Assembly: GCA_038125265.1 (NCBI GenBank)
Contig: JAYPDM010000005.1
Location: 1-64,000 of the forward strand
DNA: 64,000 nucleotides
From: JAURFX01 sp038125265
GTDB lineage: Bacteria; Pseudomonadota; Gammaproteobacteria; Steroidobacterales; Rariloculaceae
Direction: 5' to 3'
A model generated the notes under the pieces. The model searched no databases. It saw only the letters and a program-made list of their open reading frames with translations, and had not been told where the DNA came from. A program made the position numbers and the translations under genes. Every line of letters starts with the position of its first letter. Positions within the stretch are counted from its first letter, which is position 1. Shown piece after piece: positions 25,973 to 35,447 of the stretch.

Positions 25973-26910
25973 TGGCACTCCTGCTACATAAAAAACTTAA
26001 CAATCCAGATGCATCTATTGACTGGCTTCATTTAGATGGCAATAAACCGAATTGTAGTTTAATTCTCAAAAATGAAATTAAGGAGTTTGACAAGACTATC
26101 GAAGAGGCTTTATTAGAGGTCGAAACTAGACCTCGAGTTATGGAGTTTGATGATGCTGCTATTGTTATATTAAGAGGTCTTAATTTTAATGATGCTGCTG
26201 ATATTGAGGATATGGTTTCTATAAGACTGTGGATTCAATCAGATAAGATAATTACAGTTCAAAGGCGCCAGCTGCAATCAATACGCGATATTGAAAAATC
26301 AATTGACTCTGGACAAGGACCAAAAACGACCGCCGGATTTTTATGTAATCTGCTTGAGGGTCTCAATGATCGACTCACGACACAGTATTTAGAGATAGAG
26401 TCAAAATATGAAAATATGGAGGAAATGCTTTTAAATATTAACTCTCTTTCTGCAGTATCAAATAATCAAAATTATATTAATGAAATTAATGATTATCGAA
26501 GAATGGTCGTACTCATTAATCGTTTTCTGGTTCCTCAAAGTATTGCTATTGCAAAGATTAGAAGGATTGCATTTACCTGGATTGAGGATAGGCATGCTCG
26601 CTATCTTGAAGATGCACATAATGATACCGAAAGAATCATTGAAGAGCTTCAACTTCTGGTTTCAAGGTTTCAATTATTGAGAGAAGAATTAAATTCTATT
26701 GAAAACCAAAGAATGAATCGTCACTCACATACCTTGACGATTATCGCCTCCATCTTTCTCCCCTTGACTTTTCTTACTGGCGTCATGGGAATGAATGTGT
26801 CCGGCATTCCAATGGCTAGCGAATCATCAGCATTTCTGCTCTTATCGCTTCTTTTCTTTGTCGTGATTTTGATTCAGGTATTAATTTTTAAAAAATTTAA
26901 ATGGTTTTAG
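25972..26910 (+). CDS. CorA-superfamily transporter, ZntB type
   Basis: A 312-residue divalent-cation transporter. The N-terminal cytoplasmic funnel shows ZntB-style FDDAAIVILRGLNFNDAADIED near residues 59-80 and IRLWIQSDKIITVQRR. A long helical region follows, then two C-terminal membrane helices with the pore-mouth motif GVMGMNVSGIP near 268-278 between them. The G-x-N followed by xGIP is closer to ZntB (zinc) than to the YGMN...MPEL of magnesium CorA. The start is GTG at 25972, overlapping the previous stop by one base. It is the last gene of the propeller/MORN operon and its end overlaps nudL-like by 14 bases tail to tail. Metal selectivity and direction are inferred. Confidence 0.85.
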   Translation: MALLLHKKLNNPDASIDWLHLDGNKPNCSLILKNEIKEFDKTIEEALLEVETRPRVMEFDDAAIVILRGLNFNDAADIEDMVSIRLWIQSDKIITVQRRQLQSIRDIEKSIDSGQGPKTTAGFLCNLLEGLNDRLTTQYLEIESKYENMEEMLLNINSLSAVSNNQNYINEINDYRRMVVLINRFLVPQSIAIAKIRRIAFTWIEDRHARYLEDAHNDTERIIEELQLLVSRFQLLREELNSIENQRMNRHSHTLTIIASIFLPLTFLTGVMGMNVSGIPMASESSAFLLLSLLFFVVILIQVLIFKKFKWF

Positions 26911-27520
26911 TCTGAATTACTTCTATTAAGTTCATAATGATAGATGCAGTAGCTCCCCATATGATTAGATCTTCAAAATAAAACTCGTAAATTCTAAATT
27001 GAGTTTCATGTCGCATGATTATCTTTTCTTTTTGATTTTTGTTTTCAAGAAAGAACTCTAGGGGAGCAGAAAATACCTTCTCTACCTCTTTAGATTTAAT
27101 TTGTAATTCATATTCAGAATCGACCATTCCTACAATTGGTGAGATTTGAAAACCCGTGCCAGTAATGAATGAATCTAATTTCCCTAAAACTTTAACTTGA
27201 TGTTGTTGAATATTAATCTCTTCATATGACTCCCTTAGTGCGCATGCTTCAATACTTTTATCGCTATCATCAATGCGGCCCCCAGGAAAACAAATTTGCC
27301 CTGCATGACTCTTTAAATTTTCATTTCTCTTCGTAAATATAAGATGCAATTTACCATCAATAACCTGAATGGGGACCAGCACTGCAGATTCAGTATTTTT
27401 TTTATTGAGAAAAGCTAACCAGCTTGCACTTAATGGACTTTTTAAGTCCCTTAAAGTTCTAAATTTTGGGTTAAGGTGTGGGATGTAACTTTTTAGTCTC
27501 TCCTCAATTTGAGCGCTCAT
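26897..27520 (-). CDS. NUDIX hydrolase, coenzyme A pyrophosphatase type
   Basis: A 207-residue protein likely to split CoA or its derivatives into phosphopantetheine and 3',5'-ADP. The region FTKRNENLKSHAGQICFPGG (residues about 66-85) followed by IDDSD and ALRESYEEINI carries the UPF0035/CoA-pyrophosphatase signature and the core RExxEE of the Nudix box. It starts 3 bases after fumC's stop codon on the same strand, so the two share a message. A membrane-associated or housekeeping role is expected. E. coli NudL is the nearest named relative I can offer. Confidence 0.82.
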   Translation of the reverse strand: MSAQIEERLKSYIPHLNPKFRTLRDLKSPLSASWLAFLNKKNTESAVLVPIQVIDGKLHLIFTKRNENLKSHAGQICFPGGRIDDSDKSIEACALRESYEEINIQQHQVKVLGKLDSFITGTGFQISPIVGMVDSEYELQIKSKEVEKVFSAPLEFFLENKNQKEKIIMRHETQFRIYEFYFEDLIIWGATASIIMNLIEVIQTKTI

Positions 27521-27523
27521 TTA

Positions 27524-28903
27524 TTAACTAATTCCGCCTTTAGTCAATTTCATGGGATCTAACAGTTTGATTAACTCTCTCTCCTCAAGCTCTGTCTCCT
27601 CAAGTGCAACCTCAAGAATAGGCCTTTTCTCTTGATAGGCTTTTTTAGCAATTTGAGCACCCTTATCATAGCCAATGACAGCATTTAAGGCTGTCACCAA
27701 TATTGGATTTTTATTCAATGCTTTGTTAATGCTTTCAGTGTTAACTTTAAATCCAGCAATAGCCTTATCGGCAAGAGCCATGGAAACATTGCTAAGAATA
27801 AGAGCAGATTCGTCAATATTGTGTAAAACGAGGGGAAGCATCACATTAAGCTGAAAATTACCTGATTGTCCTGCAATCGTAATCGCGGCATCATTGCCAA
27901 TGACTTGTGCAGAAACCATGGCTGTAGCCTCTGGAATCACAGGATTAACTTTACCTGGCATGATACTGCTCCCAGGCTGCAAGGCAGGTAATTCTATCTC
28001 TCCTAAACCCGCTAAGGGACCGCTATTCATCCACCTAAGGTCATTTGCAATTTTCATTAAAGAAACAGCAAGATTTTTAAACTTTCCTGATAATTCAACT
28101 ATGCTATCAACCGAACTGAGCCCTTCGAATAAATTTTCTGATTGAGTAAACTTTATTTGTGTTTGGCCGGACAGCCATTCATTTACATAGTCAGTCAATT
28201 TTGGATCAGCATTGATACCCGTACCTACTGCTGTGCCTCCAAGCGCGATGGCACTAATTCTAGGTATCGACTCTTCAATTCTGTTTATGTTTGCTTGAAT
28301 TTGTTGCGCCCAACCAGACAATTCTTGACCAAAAGTTACGGGCATCGCATCCATTAAATGTGTTCTACCAGTCTTTACATCATCTTTAAGTTCAATTGAT
28401 TTTGCGTCAATTGTTTGATGAAGATGCTTCAAGGATGGAATCAAGCTCTCTACAACGAGCAAGGTTGCTGTAATATGGATAACCGTAGGAATAACGTCAT
28501 TGCTACTCTGACCCATATTCACATGATCGTTTGGATGCACTTTCTCGCCTAATTTTGCAGAGGAGATATTAGCAATAACCTCATTTGCATTCATATTTGA
28601 GCTTGTTCCTGAGCCAGTTTGGAATATATCGACAGGAAACTCTTTATCATGATGTCCATTTGCAATTTCCAAGGATGCATCAATAATTGCGTCAGCAAAT
28701 TTTTCATCCAAGTGTCCTAACTTTTTATTACCATAAGCTAATGCTGCCTTGAGTAATCCTATCGATCTGATCGCATTTCTAGATAAAACAAGACCACTTA
28801 TCGGAAAATTGTTTACGGCTCTTTGGGTTTGTGCTGACCAGAGCGCTTGAGATGGGACCTCTAACTCTCCCATGCTATCTTTTTCAATACGAAACTTTGA
28901 CAT
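27524..28903 (-). CDS. fumC: Fumarate hydratase, class II
   Basis: Interconverts fumarate and (S)-malate in the TCA cycle; iron-free class II enzyme of 459 residues, the normal length. Signatures: SGTSSNMNANEVIAN near residues 97-111, GRTHLMDAMPV near 185-195 (catalytic His region) and GSSIMPGKVNPV near 317-328, the superfamily signature with the catalytic Ser. TGINAD near 228 also fits. It is transcribed divergently from purB, another member of the same lyase superfamily, and followed by a Nudix hydrolase gene. No other fumarase is in the window. Confidence 0.96.
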   Translation of the reverse strand: MSKFRIEKDSMGELEVPSQALWSAQTQRAVNNFPISGLVLSRNAIRSIGLLKAALAYGNKKLGHLDEKFADAIIDASLEIANGHHDKEFPVDIFQTGSGTSSNMNANEVIANISSAKLGEKVHPNDHVNMGQSSNDVIPTVIHITATLLVVESLIPSLKHLHQTIDAKSIELKDDVKTGRTHLMDAMPVTFGQELSGWAQQIQANINRIEESIPRISAIALGGTAVGTGINADPKLTDYVNEWLSGQTQIKFTQSENLFEGLSSVDSIVELSGKFKNLAVSLMKIANDLRWMNSGPLAGLGEIELPALQPGSSIMPGKVNPVIPEATAMVSAQVIGNDAAITIAGQSGNFQLNVMLPLVLHNIDESALILSNVSMALADKAIAGFKVNTESINKALNKNPILVTALNAVIGYDKGAQIAKKAYQEKRPILEVALEETELEERELIKLLDPMKLTKGGIS

Positions 28904-28934
28904 TTAATTATTCCTCAGCCATTTTTTTAAAAGT

Positions 28935-28963
28935 TTGCCATAAAAACATAATGATTCTATAAA
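28935..28963 (+). promoter_or_regulatory. Sigma-70-like promoter of purB-mnmA
   Basis: TTGCCA (28935-28940) and TATAAA (28958-28963) are spaced by 17 bases and point at purB, 31 bases upstream of its ATG. A second AT-rich TATAAT at 28970-28975 lies nearby but lacks a -35. Spacing and match make this a plausible promoter. Confidence 0.45.
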
Positions 28964-28994
28964 ATATTATATAATTTGTTCTTTGAATAATCTG

Positions 28995-30350
28995 ATGATT
29001 GAACAGAATAATTTCTCGCTAACAGCAGTCTCCTCAATTGATGGGAGATATCATGACAAGTCTGCAGATCTATCACAGTACTTTTCTGAATATGCCTTAA
29101 TCAAATATCGTGTATTTGTGGAATGCGCATGGCTTAATCATATTTCTCAGTTACCAGAATTCTTATCGTTAAATCCTCATGAGCTTGAGCTTGTTGAGCG
29201 ACTCATGAAAGACTTTACGTTAAAAGATGCAAGCAGGGTAAAGGAAATTGAAAAAATTACTAATCATGATGTTAAGGCAGTTGAATACTTTATTTCAGAA
29301 CAAATTCAAACTGAAAAATTAAAATCTCTTGTTCACTTTGCATGCACCTCAGAGGATATCAACAATCTTGCTTATGCCCTTGCCCTTAATGAATACAGAA
29401 GCAGGACTTTTAATGATAATGTTAATTTGCTTATTGATACGCTTAGAAAGCTTGCGATTGAAACCGCAGAAAATCCAATGTTAAGTTTTACGCATGGTCA
29501 AATTGCCTCCCCCACAACAATGGGAAAAGAAATTGCAGTCATAATTAACAGACTGAATAGTCAAATCCAACAAATCAACCAAGTTGAGATTCTGGGAAAA
29601 ATAAATGGTGCCGTGGGTAATTTTAACGCCCATATTGCTGCCTATCCTGAATTGGATTGGCCTAAAATATCAGAGCAATTCATAGAGGAGCTTGGACTTA
29701 AATCCAATCCCTACACCACTCAAATTGAGCCGCATGATTGGATTGCTGAATATTGCCATGGAATGATCAGAATCAATAATATCCTCCAAGATTTTTGTGT
29801 CGATGTTTGGCTTTATATCAGTAAGGGTTACTTTAAGTCTAAGGCAATTAGTACCGAAACTGGATCTTCAACAATGCCCCATAAAGTGAATCCTATAGAT
29901 TTTGAAAATGCAGAGGGTAACTTGGGATTATCAGTAGCCTTGTTGGATTATCTTTCTATAAAACTTACCAAATCACGCTTACAGAGAGATTTAACTGACT
30001 CAACAACACTAAGAAATCTGGGAATTGCTTTTGGATATCAGATCATTGCTTTGAAATCACTGCTCAAGGGAATTTCAAAATTAGAACTTAATGAGGAGTT
30101 AATGCTAGAGCAGCTAAATCAAGAGCCCAGTGTTCTCGCTGAAGCAATACAGACCGTAATGAGAAAGCATGGAATTGCAGATGCTTATGAGCAACTTAAA
30201 GCTTTTACTCGTGGCAAAGAAATAACGCTAGAAAATATCATAGAGTTTATCGATCAAGTAGATATCCCAGAAACTGACAAGGTTAGACTAAAGGCACTTA
30301 AACCTGAGGACTACATTGGTCTAGCAAAAGATTTAGCTAAGAATATCTAA
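28995..30350 (+). CDS. purB: Adenylosuccinate lyase
   Basis: Acts twice in purine synthesis, splitting SAICAR and adenylosuccinate with release of fumarate. The frame can start at a TTG at 28983, but the ATG at 28995 (MIEQNNFSLTAVSSIDGRY) lines up with known starts; 451 residues result, the usual size. Signatures: EKITNHDVKAVEYFI near 82, CTSEDINN near 118, LSFTHGQIASPTTMG near 162 (catalytic His) and the mobile loop SSTMPHKVNPIDFENAEGN near 291. It heads an operon with mnmA (8-base gap). In E. coli, purB and mnmA are also neighbours, with hflD between and in the other order. Confidence 0.95.
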   Translation: MIEQNNFSLTAVSSIDGRYHDKSADLSQYFSEYALIKYRVFVECAWLNHISQLPEFLSLNPHELELVERLMKDFTLKDASRVKEIEKITNHDVKAVEYFISEQIQTEKLKSLVHFACTSEDINNLAYALALNEYRSRTFNDNVNLLIDTLRKLAIETAENPMLSFTHGQIASPTTMGKEIAVIINRLNSQIQQINQVEILGKINGAVGNFNAHIAAYPELDWPKISEQFIEELGLKSNPYTTQIEPHDWIAEYCHGMIRINNILQDFCVDVWLYISKGYFKSKAISTETGSSTMPHKVNPIDFENAEGNLGLSVALLDYLSIKLTKSRLQRDLTDSTTLRNLGIAFGYQIIALKSLLKGISKLELNEELMLEQLNQEPSVLAEAIQTVMRKHGIADAYEQLKAFTRGKEITLENIIEFIDQVDIPETDKVRLKALKPEDYIGLAKDLAKNI

Positions 30351-30358
30351 TTACGATA

Positions 30359-31444
30359 GTGCCTATCACTAAGCTAACTAATCCAATCGTTGCATTATCA
30401 GGTGGCGTAGACTCAGCGGTCGCAGCCTTGCTACTAAAACAACAAGGCCATCAAGTGGAAGCCATTCATATGTCAAACTGGGAAGATGAGGATGGTTACT
30501 GCAGTGCGGCTGAGGACTTACAGTTTGCCAAACAATTCTGCGAACAAAATGACATAGTTATGCACCAAATTAATCTTGAAGAATCCTATAAAAATGAAGT
30601 ATTTACAAAATTTATTGATCTTCTTAAAAAAGGTTATACACCAAACCCTGATATAGGTTGCAATACTTACATTAAGTTTGGTGAGTTAAAGAATTATTCA
30701 ATGAAATTAGGAGGTGGTTGTCTGGTCACAGGACACTACGCAAACATCATCGAACAAAATAACAGGATCGAACTCCATCTGGCTGAGGATCAAAATAAAG
30801 ATCAAACTTACTTTTTGCATGACCTTTGCCAAGATCAACTGCAAAATGTTTTTTTTCCACTCAATAAGATAGATAAAAATGAAGTGAGAAATATAGCAAA
30901 TAAGCATGTCTTACCTATGGCCAATAGAAAAGACAGTACCGGGATATGTTTTATCGGCGAAAGGCCATTTAATGATTTCTTATTAAAGTATATTAAAAAG
31001 AAACCTGGTTATATTGTTGATATTAAAGGTAATATAATTGGTGAACATATAGGTCTGCCTTTCTATACCATTGGGCAAAGACAAGGACTGCATATTGGAG
31101 GAGTCAAAGGTGCAGTCGAGAAGCCATGGTATGTTGCTGAAAAAAACCATGAAAGTAATGAGTTAATGGTTGTGCAAGGAACAGATCATCCAAGACTCTA
31201 TCAATCAAATTTAATCGCAAAAGATATGAACTGGATAAACGGGATTGACGAATCTTTAAATTCTGCCCACGCAAGAATTAGGCATCGTCAGGAGCTTCAA
31301 GCTTGTACGTTTCAAATCCAATCAGATAGTAGGGTTTTAGTAAATTTTAATTCTCCTCAACGTGCTGTAACGCCCGGACAATATATAGTTCTCTACGATG
31401 GATCCAGGTGCCTAGGAGGTGGCACGATAGATTTTCACTCTTAG
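30359..31444 (+). CDS. mnmA: tRNA-specific 2-thiouridylase
   Basis: Puts sulfur on U34 of tRNA-Lys, Glu and Gln using ATP and sulfur relayed from a cysteine desulfurase. 361 residues. The PP-loop ALSGGVDSAVAALLL (residues 12-26) binds ATP. The first catalytic Cys is in NPDIGCNTYIKFG (Cys near 101) and the second in DSTGICFIGERPF (near 197). The central GQRQGLHIGG loop and a C-terminal beta-barrel complete the family form. The start is GTG at 30359, 8 bases after purB. The sulfur could come from the SufS encoded at 61915 or another desulfurase. Confidence 0.96.
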   Translation: MPITKLTNPIVALSGGVDSAVAALLLKQQGHQVEAIHMSNWEDEDGYCSAAEDLQFAKQFCEQNDIVMHQINLEESYKNEVFTKFIDLLKKGYTPNPDIGCNTYIKFGELKNYSMKLGGGCLVTGHYANIIEQNNRIELHLAEDQNKDQTYFLHDLCQDQLQNVFFPLNKIDKNEVRNIANKHVLPMANRKDSTGICFIGERPFNDFLLKYIKKKPGYIVDIKGNIIGEHIGLPFYTIGQRQGLHIGGVKGAVEKPWYVAEKNHESNELMVVQGTDHPRLYQSNLIAKDMNWINGIDESLNSAHARIRHRQELQACTFQIQSDSRVLVNFNSPQRAVTPGQYIVLYDGSRCLGGGTIDFHS

Positions 31445-31469
31445 GCCTTATAAAGACAACCTGATCTGG

Positions 31470-31475
31470 TATAAT
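31470..31475 (+). promoter_or_regulatory. -10 element of the acnA promoter
   Basis: A perfect TATAAT lies in the 71-base gap between mnmA and acnA, 40 bases before the acnA ATG; the -35 (TTATAA at 31448-31453, spacing 16) is poor. A strong GGGGAG ribosome-binding site is at 31507-31512. The 9-base word CTGATCTGG occurs at 31461-31469, directly before the -10, and again at 31500-31508, touching the ribosome-binding site. Confidence 0.45.
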
Positions 31476-31515
31476 TCTGCCACAAATAATCTTTAATTTC
31501 TGATCTGGGGAGCTT

Positions 31516-34140
31516 ATGGTTGATTCTTTTAACACGAGACAAGATCTCACTGTAAATGACAAAGTCTATGAGATTTTTAATCTCAACCTGATTGACGATG
31601 AAAAGGTGAGAACTTTACCTTATTCTTTGAAAATTCTTTTAGAAAACCTATTAAGATTTGAAGACGGTATAAACATCAAAGAAAGCGACATTAGAGCTTT
31701 AATTAACTGGGACCCTCAGGCCACTCCTGATAAAGAGATCTCCTTTACCCCAGCTCGTGTCATCTTACAAGATTTCACTGGTGTTCCAGCTGTAGTCGAT
31801 TTAGCAGCAATGCGTGAAGCAGTCACTAAAATGGGTGGTGACGCATCAAAAATTAATCCCCTCTCACCTGCTGAACTTGTCATTGATCACTCTGTGCAGG
31901 TAGATAATTTTGGTTCAGAAGATGCCCTTAAGAAAAATACAGAAATTGAATTTGAAAGAAATAATGAAAGATACTCTTTTTTAAAGTGGGGTCAACAAGC
32001 ATTTGACAACTTTAAGGTTGTGCCTCCTAGCACTGGAATTGTGCATCAAGTGAACCTTGAGTATCTTAGTAGAGTTGTATTCAACAAAAGTTCAGATGGT
32101 AAAATGCTTGCATATCCTGATACCTTGGTAGGTACAGACTCACATACCACCATGATTAACGGCTTGGGTATTGTTGGTTGGGGTGTAGGTGGAATCGAAG
32201 CTGAGGCTGCAATGCTTGGTCAACCAATCACTATGCTTATCCCACAAGTCATTGGATTTAAATTATCCGGACAACTCCCTGAAGGTTCGACTGCTACAGA
32301 TCTAGTTCTTACCGTCACTGAGATCTTGAGAAAATATGGAGTTGTGGGGAAATTTGTTGAATTTTTTGGCCCAGGACTTAGCGAATTACCCCTGGCTGAT
32401 AGAGCGACCTTAGGAAATATGTCGCCTGAATTTGGTAGTACCTGTGCTGTTTTTCCTATCGATGACGAAACTATTAGTTATCTATCTTTATCAGGCAGAG
32501 AACAGGATCAAATTGATCTTGTTGAGCAATACGCCAAAGCAACCGGCCTTTGGGGTTCAAATGAGGATGCCAGATACTCTGATGTCATTGAGCTCAATAT
32601 GTCAGACATTGTTCCTAGTCTTGCAGGCCCAAAGAGGCCTCAAGACAGGATATTGCTCTCTGCTGCCTCGCAAACATTTAATGAACTAACAAAAGATTCT
32701 CCAACTAGAGATCACCAAGGCAAGCTAAAAGATGGAGATGTCTTAATCGCTGCTATTACAAGCTGCACAAATACTTCAAATCCTGCAGTCATGGTGGCAG
32801 CTGGTTTGCTTGCTCAAAAAGCAAATCAACTGGGCCTCAAAACCAAACCATGGGTTAAAACTTCGCTCGCCCCAGGCTCTAAAGTAGTCTCAGATTATCT
32901 CAAAGAGGCTAATCTTTTAGGTGATTTAGAGGGTCTTGGTTTTAATATCGTTGGTTATGGCTGTACGACATGTATTGGTAACTCAGGACCCCTGCCCTCT
33001 GATATAGAAAGCAGTGTAAGGGATGAAGACATAGTCAGTTGTTCAGTAGTCTCAGGTAACAGAAATTTCGAAGGCAGGATTCATCCTCTTGTAAAAATGA
33101 ATTTCTTGGCATCTCCGCCTCTTGTGGTGGCATATGCATTAGCTGGCAATCTTAAAATCGACCTACTCTCAGACGCAATTGGTCAAAATAATAATGGCGA
33201 AGATGTATATCTTAAAGATATTTGGCCGAGTGCACATGAAGTACAAAATATTTTAAATAAGCACATCAATGCAAATATGTTTAACTCTAGCTATCAAGGT
33301 GTATTTGATGGGGATGATAATTGGCAATCAGTTAATTCTCCAAAAGGCCAAACCTATAGCTGGGATAATGAATCCACTTATGTTAAAAATCCTCCTTACT
33401 TCGATGGAATGACGGATGATCTTTTAATTTTAGATACGATCAATCAAGCAAGGGTGCTGGCCAAGCTTGGAGACTCTGTCACAACTGACCACATATCACC
33501 CGCTGGATCCATTGCTAAAGACAGTCCTGCTGCGATTTATTTAAGGGATCGCGGTGTTGCTGATAAAGATTTTAATTCCTACGGTTCTAGAAGAGGCAAC
33601 CATGAAGTCATGATGAGAGGAACATTTGCTAATATTCGTCTTAAAAATCAACTGCTTGATGGCGTTGAGGGAGGCTACACTCTACATATCCCATCTGGGA
33701 AACAAATGCCTATTTTTGATGCATCAGAGGCATACAGACAAAGCAATACCCCATTGATCATTCTTGGTGGTAAAGAGTATGGTTCTGGCTCATCAAGAGA
33801 CTGGGCTGCAAAAGGAACAAAGCTTCTTGGGGTATCTGCAGTAATAGCAGAAAGCTATGAGAGAATCCATCGATCCAATCTGATTGGTATGGGTGTATTA
33901 CCTCTACAATACCTAGATGGTCAAAATGCTGCTTCACTTGGAATTTCTGGTTTCGAGACTTTTAATATTAGTAATATTAAATCTGGAGAGAGCAAACTGG
34001 TGAACGTAGAAGCAACAAGCGATGATGGATCCAAAATATCGTTTGATGCAAAAGTACGAATTGATACCCCTAAGGAAATTGAGTACTTCCAGCATGGTGG
34101 AATTCTTCAGTATGTTTTAAGACAATTGATTCGAAGCTAA
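31516..34140 (+). CDS. acnA: Aconitate hydratase A
   Basis: Converts citrate to isocitrate through cis-aconitate in the TCA cycle; 874 residues with a [4Fe-4S] cluster. Cluster cysteines are seen in [10 protein letters not shown] (near 417) and [14 protein letters not shown] (near 482-486). Other hallmarks are [13 protein letters not shown] near 211, the swivelling C-terminal domain with [11 protein letters not shown] near 656, and [17 protein letters not shown] near 752 containing the catalytic Ser. This is the IRP/AcnA type, not AcnB. It has its own promoter-like element and a strong ribosome-binding site. Its cluster would depend on the SUF system of this same window. Confidence 0.96.
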   Translation: MVDSFNTRQDLTVNDKVYEIFNLNLIDDEKVRTLPYSLKILLENLLRFEDGINIKESDIRALINWDPQATPDKEISFTPARVILQDFTGVPAVVDLAAMREAVTKMGGDASKINPLSPAELVIDHSVQVDNFGSEDALKKNTEIEFERNNERYSFLKWGQQAFDNFKVVPPSTGIVHQVNLEYLSRVVFNKSSDGKMLAYPDTLVGTDSHTTMINGLGIVGWGVGGIEAEAAMLGQPITMLIPQVIGFKLSGQLPEGSTATDLVLTVTEILRKYGVVGKFVEFFGPGLSELPLADRATLGNMSPEFGSTCAVFPIDDETISYLSLSGREQDQIDLVEQYAKATGLWGSNEDARYSDVIELNMSDIVPSLAGPKRPQDRILLSAASQTFNELTKDSPTRDHQGKLKDGDVLIAAITSCTNTSNPAVMVAAGLLAQKANQLGLKTKPWVKTSLAPGSKVVSDYLKEANLLGDLEGLGFNIVGYGCTTCIGNSGPLPSDIESSVRDEDIVSCSVVSGNRNFEGRIHPLVKMNFLASPPLVVAYALAGNLKIDLLSDAIGQNNNGEDVYLKDIWPSAHEVQNILNKHINANMFNSSYQGVFDGDDNWQSVNSPKGQTYSWDNESTYVKNPPYFDGMTDDLLILDTINQARVLAKLGDSVTTDHISPAGSIAKDSPAAIYLRDRGVADKDFNSYGSRRGNHEVMMRGTFANIRLKNQLLDGVEGGYTLHIPSGKQMPIFDASEAYRQSNTPLIILGGKEYGSGSSRDWAAKGTKLLGVSAVIAESYERIHRSNLIGMGVLPLQYLDGQNAASLGISGFETFNISNIKSGESKLVNVEATSDDGSKISFDAKVRIDTPKEIEYFQHGGILQYVLRQLIRS

Positions 34141-34176
34141 GTAATATGTAATCATTATATGATCCAGGGGACATAT

Positions 34177-35193
34177 ATGAATAAAAGAAAATTTCTTAAA
34201 GCGTCTGCATTAGCTGCCACAGCGTCAGCCTTGCCTCAATTGCATAAACCTTTATTTGCTCAAAATCTTTCAGGGCCACCCTATGAGATTGTGATGGGCG
34301 GTTATGGACCTTCAACCACAGGTTTCAGTGCCGCACTCAGAGAAGTCGGCAGTCATCTAGAGAATGTTTTTGGGGATGAGGTAGATGTAAGGTATGTTTA
34401 CAACATCATGGACTTAGGCTATCAAGGTAGTGATATTTTATGGCTTGTAGAGAACGGTTTGCTAACACTCGGCTATCAATCAAGCAGTTATATGACCAAT
34501 CGAGTCCAAGAACTGATGATTGCTGATCTCCCTTTTTTATTTAATACAGGCGAAGATGCTAGAAATGCAATGGACGGTGATTTGGGAAGCATGCTTGCTA
34601 CCGCTATCGAGAACAATATGAATTACCGTATTTTAGGATACTTTGAGAATGGATTTAGGCATATTTCGAACAGATTAAGACCAATACATTCATTAGAGGA
34701 TCTTGCGGATTTGCATATCAGGGTTCTTCCGAGCCAGATTCTTTATGACACATTTGTCCAATTAGGGGCCAATCCTGAGATTATGGACCTGTCTGATGCA
34801 TTAAGAAGAATTCCAGCAGGCTTAATTGATGCACAAGAAAACCCATTGGCCAATACTGTCACGTATGGAATACACAATTATCATAAATTTCATACCATCA
34901 CCAATCATGCCTATTTATCAAGACCAATTTTTTTCCATAAACAAACCTTTGATAGTTGGCCTATTGAGCTTCAAGAGGAAATGCAAAATGCTATTACAAA
35001 TGCTGTTGCCTACCAGCGAAACCTACACGATGAGGAAGAGCTTGATGCTGCTAGAGTCATTGAGGAGACGGGTGGTGAGATTATTACGCTTACAGGCGAT
35101 GAAATAGAACCATTCAGAAACGCAATAGAGCCATTATATAGCCAAGCAAGGGACATTCACTCTGAATTGCTTATAAGTGCTGCCGGCATTTAA
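34177..35193 (+). CDS. TRAP transporter substrate-binding protein, Tat-type signal, orphan
   Basis: A 338-residue DctP-family periplasmic receptor. The ATG at 34177 is chosen over 34159 because AGGGG lies 7 bases before it and the signal then begins properly: MNKRKFLKASALAATASALP, a Tat-like KR-x-FLK signal ending at FAQN. DctP blocks follow: LWLVENGLLTLGYQSSSYM near 91, YFENGFRHISNRLRPIHSLEDL near 153, HIRVLPSQI near 178 and the LSDALRRIPAGLIDAQENPLANT block near 203-225. No DctQ or DctM gene is adjacent, unlike the complete system at 6877-9706. It may serve permeases elsewhere, or that TRAP unit. It is translationally coupled to an 84-residue protein (TAATG). Confidence 0.87.
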   Translation: MNKRKFLKASALAATASALPQLHKPLFAQNLSGPPYEIVMGGYGPSTTGFSAALREVGSHLENVFGDEVDVRYVYNIMDLGYQGSDILWLVENGLLTLGYQSSSYMTNRVQELMIADLPFLFNTGEDARNAMDGDLGSMLATAIENNMNYRILGYFENGFRHISNRLRPIHSLEDLADLHIRVLPSQILYDTFVQLGANPEIMDLSDALRRIPAGLIDAQENPLANTVTYGIHNYHKFHTITNHAYLSRPIFFHKQTFDSWPIELQEEMQNAITNAVAYQRNLHDEEELDAARVIEETGGEIITLTGDEIEPFRNAIEPLYSQARDIHSELLISAAGI

Positions 35194-35447
35194 TGAATGA
35201 TGAGGTTTTTTTAAAGCGACTTGAGAAGGAAGCTGAAAGACAAGAGGCATTTGAGCATGAGCTTTTAAAAACGGCTGCTCTTAGAAAACTGTTTTTTATA
35301 GAATTCGGCTACAATCCTGTTACTCATGAACAACTATTTGTATGGGGGAAAGATAAATTCCCTAATTCTATTGACCCCTATAGCGTTCTGACTCAGGATG
35401 AAATTGTTCAGGTTTGGGAGGATGCCGAAGATCCAAAGTTACAATAA
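35193..35447 (+). CDS. Conserved-looking small cytoplasmic protein, unknown
   Basis: 84 residues, no signal or membrane segment. The first third is charged and probably helical (FLKRLEKEAERQEAFEHELL), followed by an aromatic-rich part (LFFIEFGYNPVTHEQLFVWGKDKFPN) and an acidic tail. I recognise no family. The ATG uses the last A of the preceding stop (TAATG), and its end overlaps the tatD-like gene by 26 bases, so it is translated in coupling with both. The codon usage and overlaps support a real gene. Confidence 0.55.
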   Translation: MNDEVFLKRLEKEAERQEAFEHELLKTAALRKLFFIEFGYNPVTHEQLFVWGKDKFPNSIDPYSVLTQDEIVQVWEDAEDPKLQ

